Shown here piece after piece: positions 24,193 through 32,113 of a stretch of 64,000 nucleotides of DNA. Every line of letters begins with the position of its first letter. Positions within the stretch are counted from its first letter, which is position 1. The DNA is from Brevibacillus brevis (lineage in GTDB: Bacteria > Bacillota > Bacilli > Brevibacillales > Brevibacillaceae). The position numbers and the translations under genes are program-made. The stretch spans positions 2,005,501 to 2,069,500 of the forward strand of contig NZ_CP030117.1 of assembly GCF_001039275.2 (NCBI RefSeq), in the 5' to 3' direction. The notes beneath the pieces are model-generated. The model saw only the letters and a program-made list of their open reading frames with translations, had not been told where the DNA came from and searched no databases.

Positions 24193-24563
24193 ACGCTAAT
24201 ACCTCCTAAAATTTGGTATATAATATTATTACCACCTTATATGTTGGTTGTATATGGAATTTTTTGGATTTTATTTTAATTTATATTTCTCATCACTATA
24301 TAATTGATCTAATGGTTTGCCAGCTAAAGCAGGTGGTTAAATGTAGTTAAAGATGGAATATAATAACACTGTACCCATCAGGCATCAACCAAGCAACATA
24401 CGATTAAAGATAGATTTGAGAGCCCTCTTTTATTAAAAAGAGGGCTCTACCTTATGAAACAGGGCGAAAATGTTGCGAGTAACAAGGGAAATATATTACG
24501 ATTCCATATATATCTTTGATTATGAGCTAAACTTATGATTGGTATGTAGAAAGGGAACGCCAT
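24193..24563. other. AT-rich gap
   Basis: No gene. A strong hairpin GAGAGCCCTCTTTT/AAAAAGAGGGCTCT stands at 24418-24450. A short phage-like scrap may lie around 24370-24410. Confidence 0.4.
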
Positions 24564-25118
24564 ATGTTCGCACAAGAAACATATATTTTAAAACCAAGAC
24601 AGTTCATAAACCAAGAAGAAATGTGTAAAGAAAACAAAACCTTCATTGACTGCTTTGATTTAGTTTTTGTCCCATTGGACGATAGGGAAGAAATGAATAA
24701 GTACTTCTCGTGCAAAAGAGATCGCCGGTATGTTGATACAGCCATTCACCTTACCTTCAATGAGGATACATTGTTGCATAAACATGTCTTCGAAACCGAT
24801 CTTTGGGGCGATTTTTTATCCCTCGTGAGTCGATTTATCAAATTTAATTTTGCTAATGTTCAATTCACTGGCACACAGAGTTATTTTTCACTAGTAGATC
24901 TTCCAAGTAATACTATTCAATATTCAGTTAAAGTGACTGACTCGATTTTTGATTTTGAGAAAGAAACGATTCTGCCTAAAAAGGAATTTGTCGAATTCAT
25001 CCTAGTAGAAACCATAAAATTCAGTGAATCAATGATAATGTCCGGTTTTAACCAAAAATATTATGAAGATAGAATGAAACGGGCTACTCAGTGGTTGTAT
25101 TGTGTTGATTTTTTGTAA
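24564..25118 (+). CDS. Hypothetical cytoplasmic protein
   Basis: 184 residues behind AAAGGGAACGCCAT. Rich in Phe, Asp and Lys; contains CFDLVFVPLDDREEMNKYF, FETDLWGDFLSLVSRFIKF and ends TQWLYCVDFL. No signal peptide, membrane helix or known motif. AT-rich codon use, like the cargo genes of region 1. Intact frame with good start suggests a real gene; function unknown. Confidence 0.55.
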   Translation: MFAQETYILKPRQFINQEEMCKENKTFIDCFDLVFVPLDDREEMNKYFSCKRDRRYVDTAIHLTFNEDTLLHKHVFETDLWGDFLSLVSRFIKFNFANVQFTGTQSYFSLVDLPSNTIQYSVKVTDSIFDFEKETILPKKEFVEFILVETIKFSESMIMSGFNQKYYEDRMKRATQWLYCVDFL

Positions 25119-25265
25119 CTAGAAATGATAAGAGTCATTGAATCGAGATCAGGCTCACTATTCCATGAAAATGAAATCTGTGCATGATCAGATGAGAGTC
25201 TATCCTGTACCAGCAATGATCAGCAGCCCTAAAAACCAAGTTCCTGATTCCATTCAAGAAATAGA
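25119..25265. other. Short relic region
   Basis: A frame at about 25190 reads PVPAMISSPKNQVPDSIQE, similar to PAKVRSPKNEGPKYIL at about 25880. Both look like fragments of one small lost gene. Confidence 0.3.
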
Positions 25266-25302
25266 TCACCCGTCCCTGTTTTAAGGAGACGGGTTCTTTG
25301 CT
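25266..25302. terminator. Rho-independent terminator
   Basis: CACCCGTC / GACGGGT stem with loop CCTGTTTTAAGGA; T-rich ends, TTCTTT on the plus strand. Confidence 0.6.
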
Positions 25303-25352
25303 GTGAAATGTTTATTCGTATCAGTAATCTGTGGGTGCACAAAACAGACACT

Positions 25353-25781
25353 TTATTTGACCAGGATTTCAACCTTAGTTCCGTTTGGAAAATCCTCTAG
25401 TTGATTGGAAATCCACGATCCAGCTCCTCGATTATCGGATGGTGATATGTATTCGATATGTGCCCCTGTTCCACCCTCAGCACACATTGCCATCGGCCAT
25501 TCGTCTCGATCGAGTCCCTTTTTTGTAGGTATGCCTTTGAGTGATTCTTCACGATTTTCATCTGCTCCATCGCGGTCAATTGTACATACAGCGGACTTCC
25601 CAGAGGCAATCGCTTTTTTGATATGCTTTGCAGTCTGAGGGTATCGATCAGATGGAAAAACAATCGTATGGTCTACGTTCCCGTTGCTGACTGTTTTGTT
25701 CTCTATTGGCACAAGTCCAAAGAAATAGGCGGCTCCGACCAGCAGCACCACAATCAACATCAGCATTTTTCTGTGTGTCAT
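25353..25781 (-). CDS. nucB: NucB-type sporulation nuclease
   Basis: 142 residues, the length of B. subtilis NucB. Start [20 protein letters not shown] is a signal sequence. The nuclease core is well preserved: [56 protein letters not shown]. NucB is a secreted DNase made in the mother cell that degrades DNA during sporulation. GGAGG lies seven bases before the ATG. In B. subtilis nucB is next to the sigK gene (spoIVCB); here it lies 4 kb beyond the sigK 3' half, which fits a sporulation-linked locus. Confidence 0.85.
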   Translation of the reverse strand: MTHRKMLMLIVVLLVGAAYFFGLVPIENKTVSNGNVDHTIVFPSDRYPQTAKHIKKAIASGKSAVCTIDRDGADENREESLKGIPTKKGLDRDEWPMAMCAEGGTGAHIEYISPSDNRGAGSWISNQLEDFPNGTKVEILVK

Positions 25782-26314
25782 GCTTTTGTCCTCCAATTAA
25801 GTTCTTTTTCAATAATAACACCACCCAGCGATATGTCGAAGGGATGTGATTAGCTTGAGCAAAGGGAACTAGCTATACCTGCAAAGGTCAGAAGTCCAAA
25901 GAATGAGGGACCCAAATATATCCTAACCTATGAATAAAAAGAGGCACCATCCTGTCTTAGAGGAGGTGTCTCTCATGTTATTTAGTATATTCCTAAGTTA
26001 AATTACTCGTCACTTTTGCCAAAGTATGTAAAAACATTCCAAATTCCAATAGCTAAATAAAGGAAGCGGCCACGCCAAACTCCTTTGGGAATTACTATGC
26101 AGGGATTTACCGGACTGGGGGAATAAATGGAGATTATGCTAGCTAAAAGGAGAAAATTGGAACGTTTTTAAATAATACGGTTGTATTGTTTAGAAACGCA
26201 TGCTATGATGTCTTTGAAATAATTGGAAGGAGATGGGAATGATGTATTAATTTTGGTTTTATAAAGAAATATGAAAAAGGATTTGTTCGAAAAGATTAAG
26301 TGGGAGTGTGGAGT
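25782..26314. other. Relic-rich gap (533 bp)
   Basis: Holds the PAKVRSPKNEG scrap (about 25870-25915), a hairpin GAGGCACC/GGTGTCTC followed by the codons for EYTK and a stop on the minus strand (25935-25995; same as the end of the gene at 18029), the membrane-protein relic at 26003-26072, and a 28-base match to the structured RNA at 26087-26115. The end is an AT-rich promoter region for the gene at 26315. Confidence 0.5.
26003..26072 (-). pseudogene. C-terminal relic of a small membrane protein (copy B)
   Basis: Minus strand reads FLYLAIGIWNVFTYFGKSDE and a stop, matching the relic at 186-290. No upstream part survives. It is fused directly to the EYTK gene-end relic. Confidence 0.5.
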
Positions 26315-26800
26315 ATGATTAAAAAGTTAATGACTTTAGGTGCCGTTGTTTCTGCATTAACTTTCGGTTCGCAAGTTGTGTTTGCAAATGACGTTTCACA
26401 AACTGAGAAATTAGGTCAAGAAAAGATTAGGTTACAAGAGGGCAGTGTCATTGGTAGAGATCAGCAAATCAAAAATGTTCAGCAGCAATCAAATGAAAAC
26501 ATCTTTTTTAGAAAACTAGGATTAAGAAATACTGATGGATGGATCGCTTTTGAGGATTATGCCCAGTTCACTGTTAACTACTACCGAATAGTAGAGATTA
26601 CCACCCACCATACGGGACAGAATGCTGATATCGAATACGTAGTGGTTTCCCCAGGTAAGGAACCAAAGACGTTTCAGATAAAAGGAGAAGTCATAGGCAA
26701 ACAGACGTTTTGGCTCCCACCTGGCACGTACTATGTGAACTTCCGTAATCACTCAAGTGATCCGGCTGATGTTTCTGTATCGGTAAATCAATACATGTAA
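26315..26800 (+). CDS. Secreted beta-sandwich-like protein
   Basis: 161 residues; MIKKLMTLGAVVSALTFGSQ is a signal peptide ending near VFAN. The mature part has a Gln-rich start, then WIAFEDYAQFTVNYYRIVEI, DIEYVVVSPGKEPKTFQIKG and ends LPPGTYYVNFRNHSSDPADV. The GTYY strand parallels the proteins at 15419 and 22675. Ribosome site GGGAGTGTGGAGT. Starts a pair with the next secreted gene, 97 bases apart. Role unknown. Confidence 0.65.
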   Translation: MIKKLMTLGAVVSALTFGSQVVFANDVSQTEKLGQEKIRLQEGSVIGRDQQIKNVQQQSNENIFFRKLGLRNTDGWIAFEDYAQFTVNYYRIVEITTHHTGQNADIEYVVVSPGKEPKTFQIKGEVIGKQTFWLPPGTYYVNFRNHSSDPADVSVSVNQYM

Positions 26801-26897
26801 TGACCAGTAAGACTCACCATGACCAAGTCTACTCCCTATCAACTTGCTCTTCTTCAGAAGGCGGGTAAAAAGAAATGTAAAAAGGAGTGTTTTTACG

Positions 26898-27317
26898 ATG
26901 AAAAAGTTTATGACAAGCTTAGCGACAGTGGCATTATTGACTTCAGCAGTTCCTGCATTTGCACAGGAGGAGCAGCAAACACCTGTAACTACTGCAACCA
27001 CTCCATATTCTTCATCTAACGAGTTATCAAAAGCTTCTGCTGAACAGGAAGAGTTTCAAGATATTGAAGTGCGTTTTAATCATGTTCCAAATGTAGATAG
27101 ATATAAGTGGGTTCGTTACAATATAACCGATGGATATGAGGACGCAGGTGGTACTTCGTACTCAACTAGCACAAAAATTTATAGTTTGCGAATTGGAAAA
27201 CTATACAGAATACATGCTTATGCTTTAGACCAAAACAATAATGTAATCGCAGTATCAAACGCGGTGGAAGTAAGAGGGGAAAGAGGGGAAACGGTTATTT
27301 TTCTTAATTTAAAATAA
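26898..27317 (+). CDS. Secreted fibronectin-like small protein
   Basis: 139 residues. Signal peptide MKKFMTSLATVALLTSAVPA with cleavage near AFAQ. The mature part EVRFNHVPNVDRYKWVRYNI then YSLRIGKLYRIHAYALDQNN and NAVEVRGERGET follows a fibronectin type III-like rhythm. AAAGGAG lies upstream of the ATG; the longer frame is not supported. A terminator follows. Probably extracellular; partner unknown. Confidence 0.65.
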   Translation: MKKFMTSLATVALLTSAVPAFAQEEQQTPVTTATTPYSSSNELSKASAEQEEFQDIEVRFNHVPNVDRYKWVRYNITDGYEDAGGTSYSTSTKIYSLRIGKLYRIHAYALDQNNNVIAVSNAVEVRGERGETVIFLNLK

Positions 27318-27338
27318 TGGCTATCGGAATAGATAGAC

Positions 27339-27368
27339 GTAAAAGCACCTCTTGGGTGCTTTTTTTAT
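27339..27368 (+). terminator. Rho-independent terminator
   Basis: AAAAGCACC, loop TCTT, GGGTGCTTTTTTT. Confidence 0.9.
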
Positions 27369-27474
27369 CGAGGTGGGCGGAGTCTCCCCATATTGAACAA
27401 TTTAATGAGGTGTTTATGCGGACTCTTACGGGTGAATTTTGTTAGACAGAAGCTGTACCTCCTGTTTTCCTTCC

Positions 27475-28266
27475 CTACTTTACGTGTGTAAGGGATACTT
27501 CAAAGGCATCTAAAATCTCTAGAAAATGCGAGGCTTCTCTAAATACATGGTCAGCGAGCAACGGGGGGATTATGCTCTTGATTTTGCATTCCTCAATCAG
27601 ATCACGAGCAGTTTTTTTGAAGTCACGCAATTGACGGACGGATACGCGATTTTGATCGACAAATTGATTCAGGAGCGGTTTCGTTTGAGACTGGGGACGC
27701 ATGGAATCAAGATCCTGAGCTTGGAACAATAATTGATCAAAATCATGACTAAATTCTCTAGCTTGATCCACTAGCTTTCTTTCGGAAGGATCGAGCAAAT
27801 GGTTAATAAATTTCGCATGGTCAGCCATGATTCGCAGGAAAAAGACATTTTCATTAATCACCGCATCTGGTAAGGGATCAAGGTTTCCTGTATTCAGTTG
27901 TTCTAATCGATTCCGGAAATAGGCGGCTTCCCGGCTCACGTGATCGACCAACAGCGGAAAGTTGTTACCACCGATTTTGCAACGAATAATGAGTCCGAGT
28001 ACTTTGCGTTTAAAAGCCCAAATATAGGAAGCGGCATTGTGAACGATTTGATTAAAGTCATAGATTCGTTGAGGCTCTACATCAGAAGAAAAGGCAAGGG
28101 CTTGGCTTTCAATTTCTTCAAAAATGCTGTAAAAGCGATTCGCTTCTTCAATCAATTTTGTGTCTTCGCAGTTAAAGCCCAATTTGAGAAACAGGGAGTG
28201 TTCTTTCATGATGCGGGACCAAAAACGTATTTCCTCTAATGATCGTTCAACAAAAACATCTGTCAT
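27475..28266 (-). CDS. DUF2935 protein
   Basis: 263 residues made of two related helical repeats. Unit 1 has SLEEIRFWSRIMKEHSLFLK and LLVDHVSREAAYFRNRLEQL; unit 2 has VFFLRIMADHAKFINHLLDP and LLADHVFREASHFLEILDAF. The conserved E..FW..I..H and DH..RE..F motifs suggest a metal-binding four-helix bundle (ferritin/hemerythrin-like). Known only in spore formers such as Bacillus and Brevibacillus; function not established. Start ATG behind GGAGG. A paralogue lies at 28803. Confidence 0.85.
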   Translation of the reverse strand: MTDVFVERSLEEIRFWSRIMKEHSLFLKLGFNCEDTKLIEEANRFYSIFEEIESQALAFSSDVEPQRIYDFNQIVHNAASYIWAFKRKVLGLIIRCKIGGNNFPLLVDHVSREAAYFRNRLEQLNTGNLDPLPDAVINENVFFLRIMADHAKFINHLLDPSERKLVDQAREFSHDFDQLLFQAQDLDSMRPQSQTKPLLNQFVDQNRVSVRQLRDFKKTARDLIEECKIKSIIPPLLADHVFREASHFLEILDAFEVSLTHVK

Positions 28267-28434
28267 GTTGTACCTCCGCATAAGGATTTGGGCGGATCAT
28301 AGCCCATTTTCCACTTTTGATCACATATGATGTATGTCTATGCGTTTACCCAGTTTCGTGAATGGGCATGAGCACAGAATGAATAAAAGAATGGTGCCCA
28401 TTTCTTCATACAATTGTCTCGGGTGTGCTTGTCC

Positions 28435-28464
28435 CATAAAAAAACTCCCAGTAACGGGAGTTTT
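28435..28464 (-). terminator. Rho-independent terminator
   Basis: AAAACTCCC, loop, GGGAGTTTTTTT on the minus strand, after the His/Arg/Met-rich gene. Confidence 0.85.
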
Positions 28465-28469
28465 CCATG

Positions 28470-28658
28470 TTAAAAACGACGCATCGAATGCATTTGCGTT
28501 CTGTGGTGATGGGCCCGCATGCGATGGAAGTGTTCTCTTTCTCTAAAGGTATGATGACGCATGCGATCATGCCGATGTTCAAAAGCTAAAGAGCGAAAAC
28601 GTTCTGCTTGCCTCATGTGGTGATGCATTCGCTGTCTGTGATGCTCAATAGGATCCAT
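28470..28658 (-). CDS. His/Arg/Met-rich small protein
   Basis: 62 residues starting MDPIEHHRQRMHHHMRQAER behind AAGGAGG. About half the residues are His, Arg or Met; the rest are mainly Phe and Glu. No membrane or signal part. Such composition suggests binding to nucleic acid or to metals such as copper, nickel or zinc. It lies between two DUF2935 genes, each with its own terminator. No family recognised. Confidence 0.6.
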   Translation of the reverse strand: MDPIEHHRQRMHHHMRQAERFRSLAFEHRHDRMRHHTFREREHFHRMRAHHHRTQMHSMRRF

Positions 28659-28745
28659 GACACTTCCTCCTTAACGTTGGTACTGTATAGCATATGAGGA
28701 CAGCTTCCTGCTTGCTTATGCAAGAGTGGATATCGCAAAGAAAGA

Positions 28746-28788
28746 ATGAAAAAGAGGCGTAAAGCCTTTAGCTTTCGCCCCGTTCTGA
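28746..28788 (-). terminator. Rho-independent terminator
   Basis: GGCGAAAGC ... GCTTTACGCC stem with TCTTTTTC on the minus strand, after the DUF2935 gene at 28803. Confidence 0.75.
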
Positions 28789-28802
28789 ACATGGTTAAGC
28801 TT

Positions 28803-29609
28803 TTACTCGATTCGCGGTCTGGTCGGGAAACAGTCTGGTGATTGCACGTCGGCAACCTCAGATAGCTTCATCAAATAGTAGCATTCTTCTCGAGACATAT
28901 GGTCGGCCATAAGTGGGGAGAAAACTCCTAGCAATTCATCGCACATTCGCATCTCTCCCAATTCATGCAAGAATACCTGAAAAAGCTTCATTTCCATTTC
29001 TGCTTGATGGTTAAAACGACGTAGTGCCGGGAAGTTATTCAAGTTTGTTCGGAGATACCCGGCCAACTCCACCGCTTTTAGGTAAAAATGCTCGAATTTT
29101 TTGGTGAATTGTTCACTTTTAAGCTGATAGTCTTTTTCCACCATGTCCAAAAGGGAAGTGATAGTGGCTGCATGCCCTACCGCATCGGATAGCCACAGAA
29201 GGTGGAGCTCTACCGGGTGATTGGCAGATGGTAAGCTTCCGGAGAGAAAAGCATGCAAAATTCGTTCATATTCTTCTAGTTCGTTGACCATGTGGTTTAA
29301 AAACGTTGGGGGAAGACTGATCGATATTTTACTGATGAGGTGCCTTTCCAAAATGTGGAGTTTAAAATCACGAAGTTGTTGGGTGAGCGCACTTGCTTGC
29401 TGGTTGAGGGTGAGAAGTTCATCTGAAGACAGGTTTTGCCTGGCGTTATCCAGTAAGTTATCGAATGACACGATAAAGTATATGGCTCTTTCAATCTCCT
29501 GCTCTTCATTCGGAGCGAGTGATTGAAAAATAAAGCGGGCATGATCGCCCAGAATTTGTAGCCAGAAACGATGCTCAAACAACATGCTTTCTCGCAAAGG
29601 GTCGTTCAC
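28803..29609 (-). CDS. DUF2935 protein, second copy
   Basis: 268 residues, GTG start behind AAGGAGGG. Two repeats as in the paralogue: MLFEHRFWLQILGDHARFIF with FLNHMVNELEEYERILHAFL, and LHLLWLSDAVGHAATITSLL with LMADHMSREECYYLMKLSEV. In unit 2 the first H position keeps the DAVGHA pattern. The two copies have diverged well past simple duplication. Likely a helical metal-binding protein in spores or mother cell; role unknown. Confidence 0.85.
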   Translation of the reverse strand: MNDPLRESMLFEHRFWLQILGDHARFIFQSLAPNEEQEIERAIYFIVSFDNLLDNARQNLSSDELLTLNQQASALTQQLRDFKLHILERHLISKISISLPPTFLNHMVNELEEYERILHAFLSGSLPSANHPVELHLLWLSDAVGHAATITSLLDMVEKDYQLKSEQFTKKFEHFYLKAVELAGYLRTNLNNFPALRRFNHQAEMEMKLFQVFLHELGEMRMCDELLGVFSPLMADHMSREECYYLMKLSEVADVQSPDCFPTRPRIE

Positions 29610-29740
29610 TGTTTTTCCCTCCTTACTCCACATCAAGATATGTAAAAACGCCCAGAAGTGTGTAACGGATTGACCTTGACTCGGAAATAAACATAAATGG
29701 TAAAATACTTGTAGGAGCAGCAGCAGTAAGGGGGGAGAAA

Positions 29741-30235
29741 ATGAAGAGGCCAATCATACATATCCCAAAGACAGGCAGCGAATGGTTATGGGATGTAGTT
29801 GGTTGTTTATTTTTCGTGGGATCGCTACTCTTTTTAGTCTTTGCATGGAATAAGCTTCCTGACGAGGTGCCTGCCCATTACAATGCTCTGGGTGAAGTAG
29901 ATCGCTGGGGCTCAAAATGGGAACTGCTTCTTTTACCTGGGATTGGTGTCTTTATCATTTTCCTCATGCAGATACTCGAAAAACATCCAGAGCTGCATAA
30001 TTATCCGGCACGCTTCACTGAATTGAATGCCGAGTCGTTTTATTTGCACAGTCGAAAAATCGTAAACCAAATAAAAAATAGCTGCTTAATTATTTTTTCC
30101 GTAATCTTGTTGGAGTCGGTTTCCATTGCGTTAGGATGGGGAGGCGGCTTTGGGAAATGGCTTCTGCCGATCACGATCATTGGGATGATTATTCTGCTTG
30201 TAATAGGAATCGTGAAACAGAAAAAGATTCAATGA
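29741..30235 (+). CDS. DUF1648 membrane protein
   Basis: 164 residues. DUF1648 signature LPDEVPAHYNALGEVDRWGS at about residues 43-62, between helix 1 and helix 2; four helices in all. Family members include YhdO/SdpI-like proteins of immunity or sensing type, but most are uncharacterised. GGGGGGAG precedes the ATG. It is divergent from the DUF2935 gene at 28803, with a shared 130-base upstream region. Confidence 0.75.
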   Translation: MKRPIIHIPKTGSEWLWDVVGCLFFVGSLLFLVFAWNKLPDEVPAHYNALGEVDRWGSKWELLLLPGIGVFIIFLMQILEKHPELHNYPARFTELNAESFYLHSRKIVNQIKNSCLIIFSVILLESVSIALGWGGGFGKWLLPITIIGMIILLVIGIVKQKKIQ

Positions 30236-30244
30236 GAAGAATGA

Positions 30245-30288
30245 GCGAGAGGGCCTTCAAACGGGAAGGCTCTCTCCTTTGTTTTTTG
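30245..30288 (+). terminator. Rho-independent terminator
   Basis: GAGAGGGCCTTC, loop AAAC, GGGAAGGCTCTCTC and CTTTGTTTTTT. Confidence 0.9.
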
Positions 30289-30373
30289 CAACAAAAACCA
30301 TGAGGACATATGTCCTTCCCTATCCACCTTGCGATCCTTTTTAATTAGGAACAGATCAGTGTGAGGTGAGAGG

Positions 30374-30799
30374 ATGAAAGGAATTATTTTTGCTATTTTG
30401 GGCGGTGTTTTCATTACCTTGCAAGGTGTAGCGAATTCAAGAATCAGTCAAGATATTGGTACTTGGCAAACCGCGACACTTACGCAGTTAACGGGTTTCC
30501 TCACGGCTTTTTTACTCCTGTTGTTTTTTCGAGATGGAAAATGGCAGGCATACAGGCGAGTGAAACCGTTATATTTGACAGGTGGGGCATTCGCCGCGTT
30601 TATCATTTTTAGCAATGTTACGGCCATTCACCATATCGGGGTAACCATGACGATTTCCGCCCTCTTGATTGCGCAGCTAAGCCTGACTTTTCTCATTGAC
30701 AGTAATGGGTGGTTCGGTGTGGATAAACAAAAGATGAGGCTGCCGCATTTTATTGGGATCGGGATGATGATTCTGGGGGTACTGATACTGAGAGCCTGA
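30374..30799 (+). CDS. YdcZ-type (DUF606) DMT transporter half
   Basis: 141 residues, five hydrophobic segments. The start MKGIIFAILGGVFITLQGVA and NSRISQDIGTWQTATLTQ are typical of the DUF606 half-size drug/metabolite transporters, which work as dimers or heterodimers. A second such gene follows after the Crp-like regulator; substrate unknown. Ribosome site GTGAGGTGAGAGG. Confidence 0.8.
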   Translation: MKGIIFAILGGVFITLQGVANSRISQDIGTWQTATLTQLTGFLTAFLLLLFFRDGKWQAYRRVKPLYLTGGAFAAFIIFSNVTAIHHIGVTMTISALLIAQLSLTFLIDSNGWFGVDKQKMRLPHFIGIGMMILGVLILRA

Positions 30800-30823
30800 T
30801 GTCGAGAGGGTGAAACAAAAGAA

Positions 30824-31522
30824 ATGAAGGAAATCGAAAATCGTGAGCTTTTGCAACAATATCTCCGTGACCATCAGTTAGCGTCTGTTTTTCATGAGCC
30901 TTTTCTGCCGTATTTGTCCTTGTTTCAATTTGAACAAGGGGAGCTCATTTGTGCTCAGGGCGAAACGGCCTGTCATCTGTATGTTTTGGTGGAGGGCAAA
31001 GTAAAGATTTTTACGACTTCCCCCGAGGGAAAAACCCTGATCCTTTCCTTTAAAAAGCCGCTTGAAGTGATCGGAGATATTGAGTATGTAAGGGGAATTT
31101 CTTATCTGAATTCGGTGGAAGCAGCCTCGTCTGTTCAGATGATCGGGATTCATTATCGCTGGTTGAAAAAATACGGAACAGACTACGCTCCACTCCTGCA
31201 ATTTTTACTGCAAATCATTACGCATAAATTTTGTGTGAAGTCCAACTCATTAAGCATCAACCTTCTGTACCCAGTTGAGGTACGTTTCGCTCGTTATTTG
31301 TTGTCCGTTTCCATAGAAGAGTGGAATACTGCCAACAAAGAACAAATCAGTACGAGCAATCTCTTGGATGCAGCGAATATGATTGGGACGAGCTACAGAC
31401 ATTTGAATCGGGTCATCCAGCAGTTCTGCAAGGAGGGACTGATTGAGCGTGCCAATGGATTCCTTCTGATCAAGGATAGGGAAGGTTTAGCTAAAATGGC
31501 GAGCGAGACTTCGAACGAATAA
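30824..31522 (+). CDS. Crp/Fnr family transcriptional regulator
   Basis: 232 residues. N-terminal cyclic-nucleotide-binding fold: LFQFEQGELICAQGETACHL and YVLVEGKVKIFTTSPEGKTL. C-terminal helix-turn-helix: SNLLDAANMIGTSYRHLNRV. No Cys cluster for an iron-sulfur site. It resembles YeiL-type regulators. It is encoded between the two YdcZ genes, 24 bases after the first and 21 before the second, so probably controls their operon. Confidence 0.85.
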   Translation: MKEIENRELLQQYLRDHQLASVFHEPFLPYLSLFQFEQGELICAQGETACHLYVLVEGKVKIFTTSPEGKTLILSFKKPLEVIGDIEYVRGISYLNSVEAASSVQMIGIHYRWLKKYGTDYAPLLQFLLQIITHKFCVKSNSLSINLLYPVEVRFARYLLSVSIEEWNTANKEQISTSNLLDAANMIGTSYRHLNRVIQQFCKEGLIERANGFLLIKDREGLAKMASETSNE

Positions 31523-31543
31523 GGAGACAGGAGTGTCAATAAC

Positions 31544-32011
31544 ATGGTAGTCGGGTTATTCTTCGCGTTACTGGCTGGCTTGTTGGTCAGCCTGCAAAAT
31601 ATTTTCAACAGGAAAGTAAGTGAACAGGCAGGAACATGGTCTACGACGACACTTGTGCTTGGGATGGGATTTCTGTCGTCTTTGACGATGGGTCTCATTT
31701 TCGAAGGCAATCAGTTGTTTTCGCTTCCAGCTATGCAGCCGTGGTACTGGTTCAGTGGCATGATCGGTGTTGGGGTGGTCTTTTGTCTGGTGCAAGGGAT
31801 GAGACTGCTTGGCCCAACGTATGCCATCTCCATCGTTCTCACTGCGCAGCTCGGCTTTGCTTTATGGTCGGATTCAATCGGCTGGTTAGGGCTGGTTCAA
31901 GTGCCGATTACTTTCACGCAATTGTTTGGAGTTCTGGTCATTGTCGGGGGTGTGATCGTATTCAAACTAGGCGGCGAATGGCAACAGAAACGCTCCATGA
32001 GTAAGATGTAA
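31544..32011 (+). CDS. YdcZ-type (DUF606) DMT transporter half
   Basis: 155 residues with five hydrophobic segments: MVVGLFFALLAGLLVSLQNI, FNRKVSEQAGTWSTTTL, YAISIVLTAQLGFALWSDSI. Same family as 30374, with the same TWxTxTL and AQL patterns. The two probably form a heterodimer. Ribosome site AAGGAGACAGG. Confidence 0.8.
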   Translation: MVVGLFFALLAGLLVSLQNIFNRKVSEQAGTWSTTTLVLGMGFLSSLTMGLIFEGNQLFSLPAMQPWYWFSGMIGVGVVFCLVQGMRLLGPTYAISIVLTAQLGFALWSDSIGWLGLVQVPITFTQLFGVLVIVGGVIVFKLGGEWQQKRSMSKM

Positions 32012-32073
32012 ATTTTTTATTGACTTAATTTTAAACGTCATGATAAAATAAAAAATTTTAAATTCGATATTTG

Positions 32074-32082
32074 TGCTATAAT
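32074..32082 (+). promoter_or_regulatory. Extended -10 promoter of the CarD-like gene
   Basis: TGCTATAAT gives a full extended -10. It would start transcription about 25 bases before the ATG. An upstream TTGACT/TAAAAT pair near 32020-32049 is a second candidate. Confidence 0.6.
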
Positions 32083-32113
32083 GGATATAGATTGCTTTGA
32101 AGGAGGTGGACGT

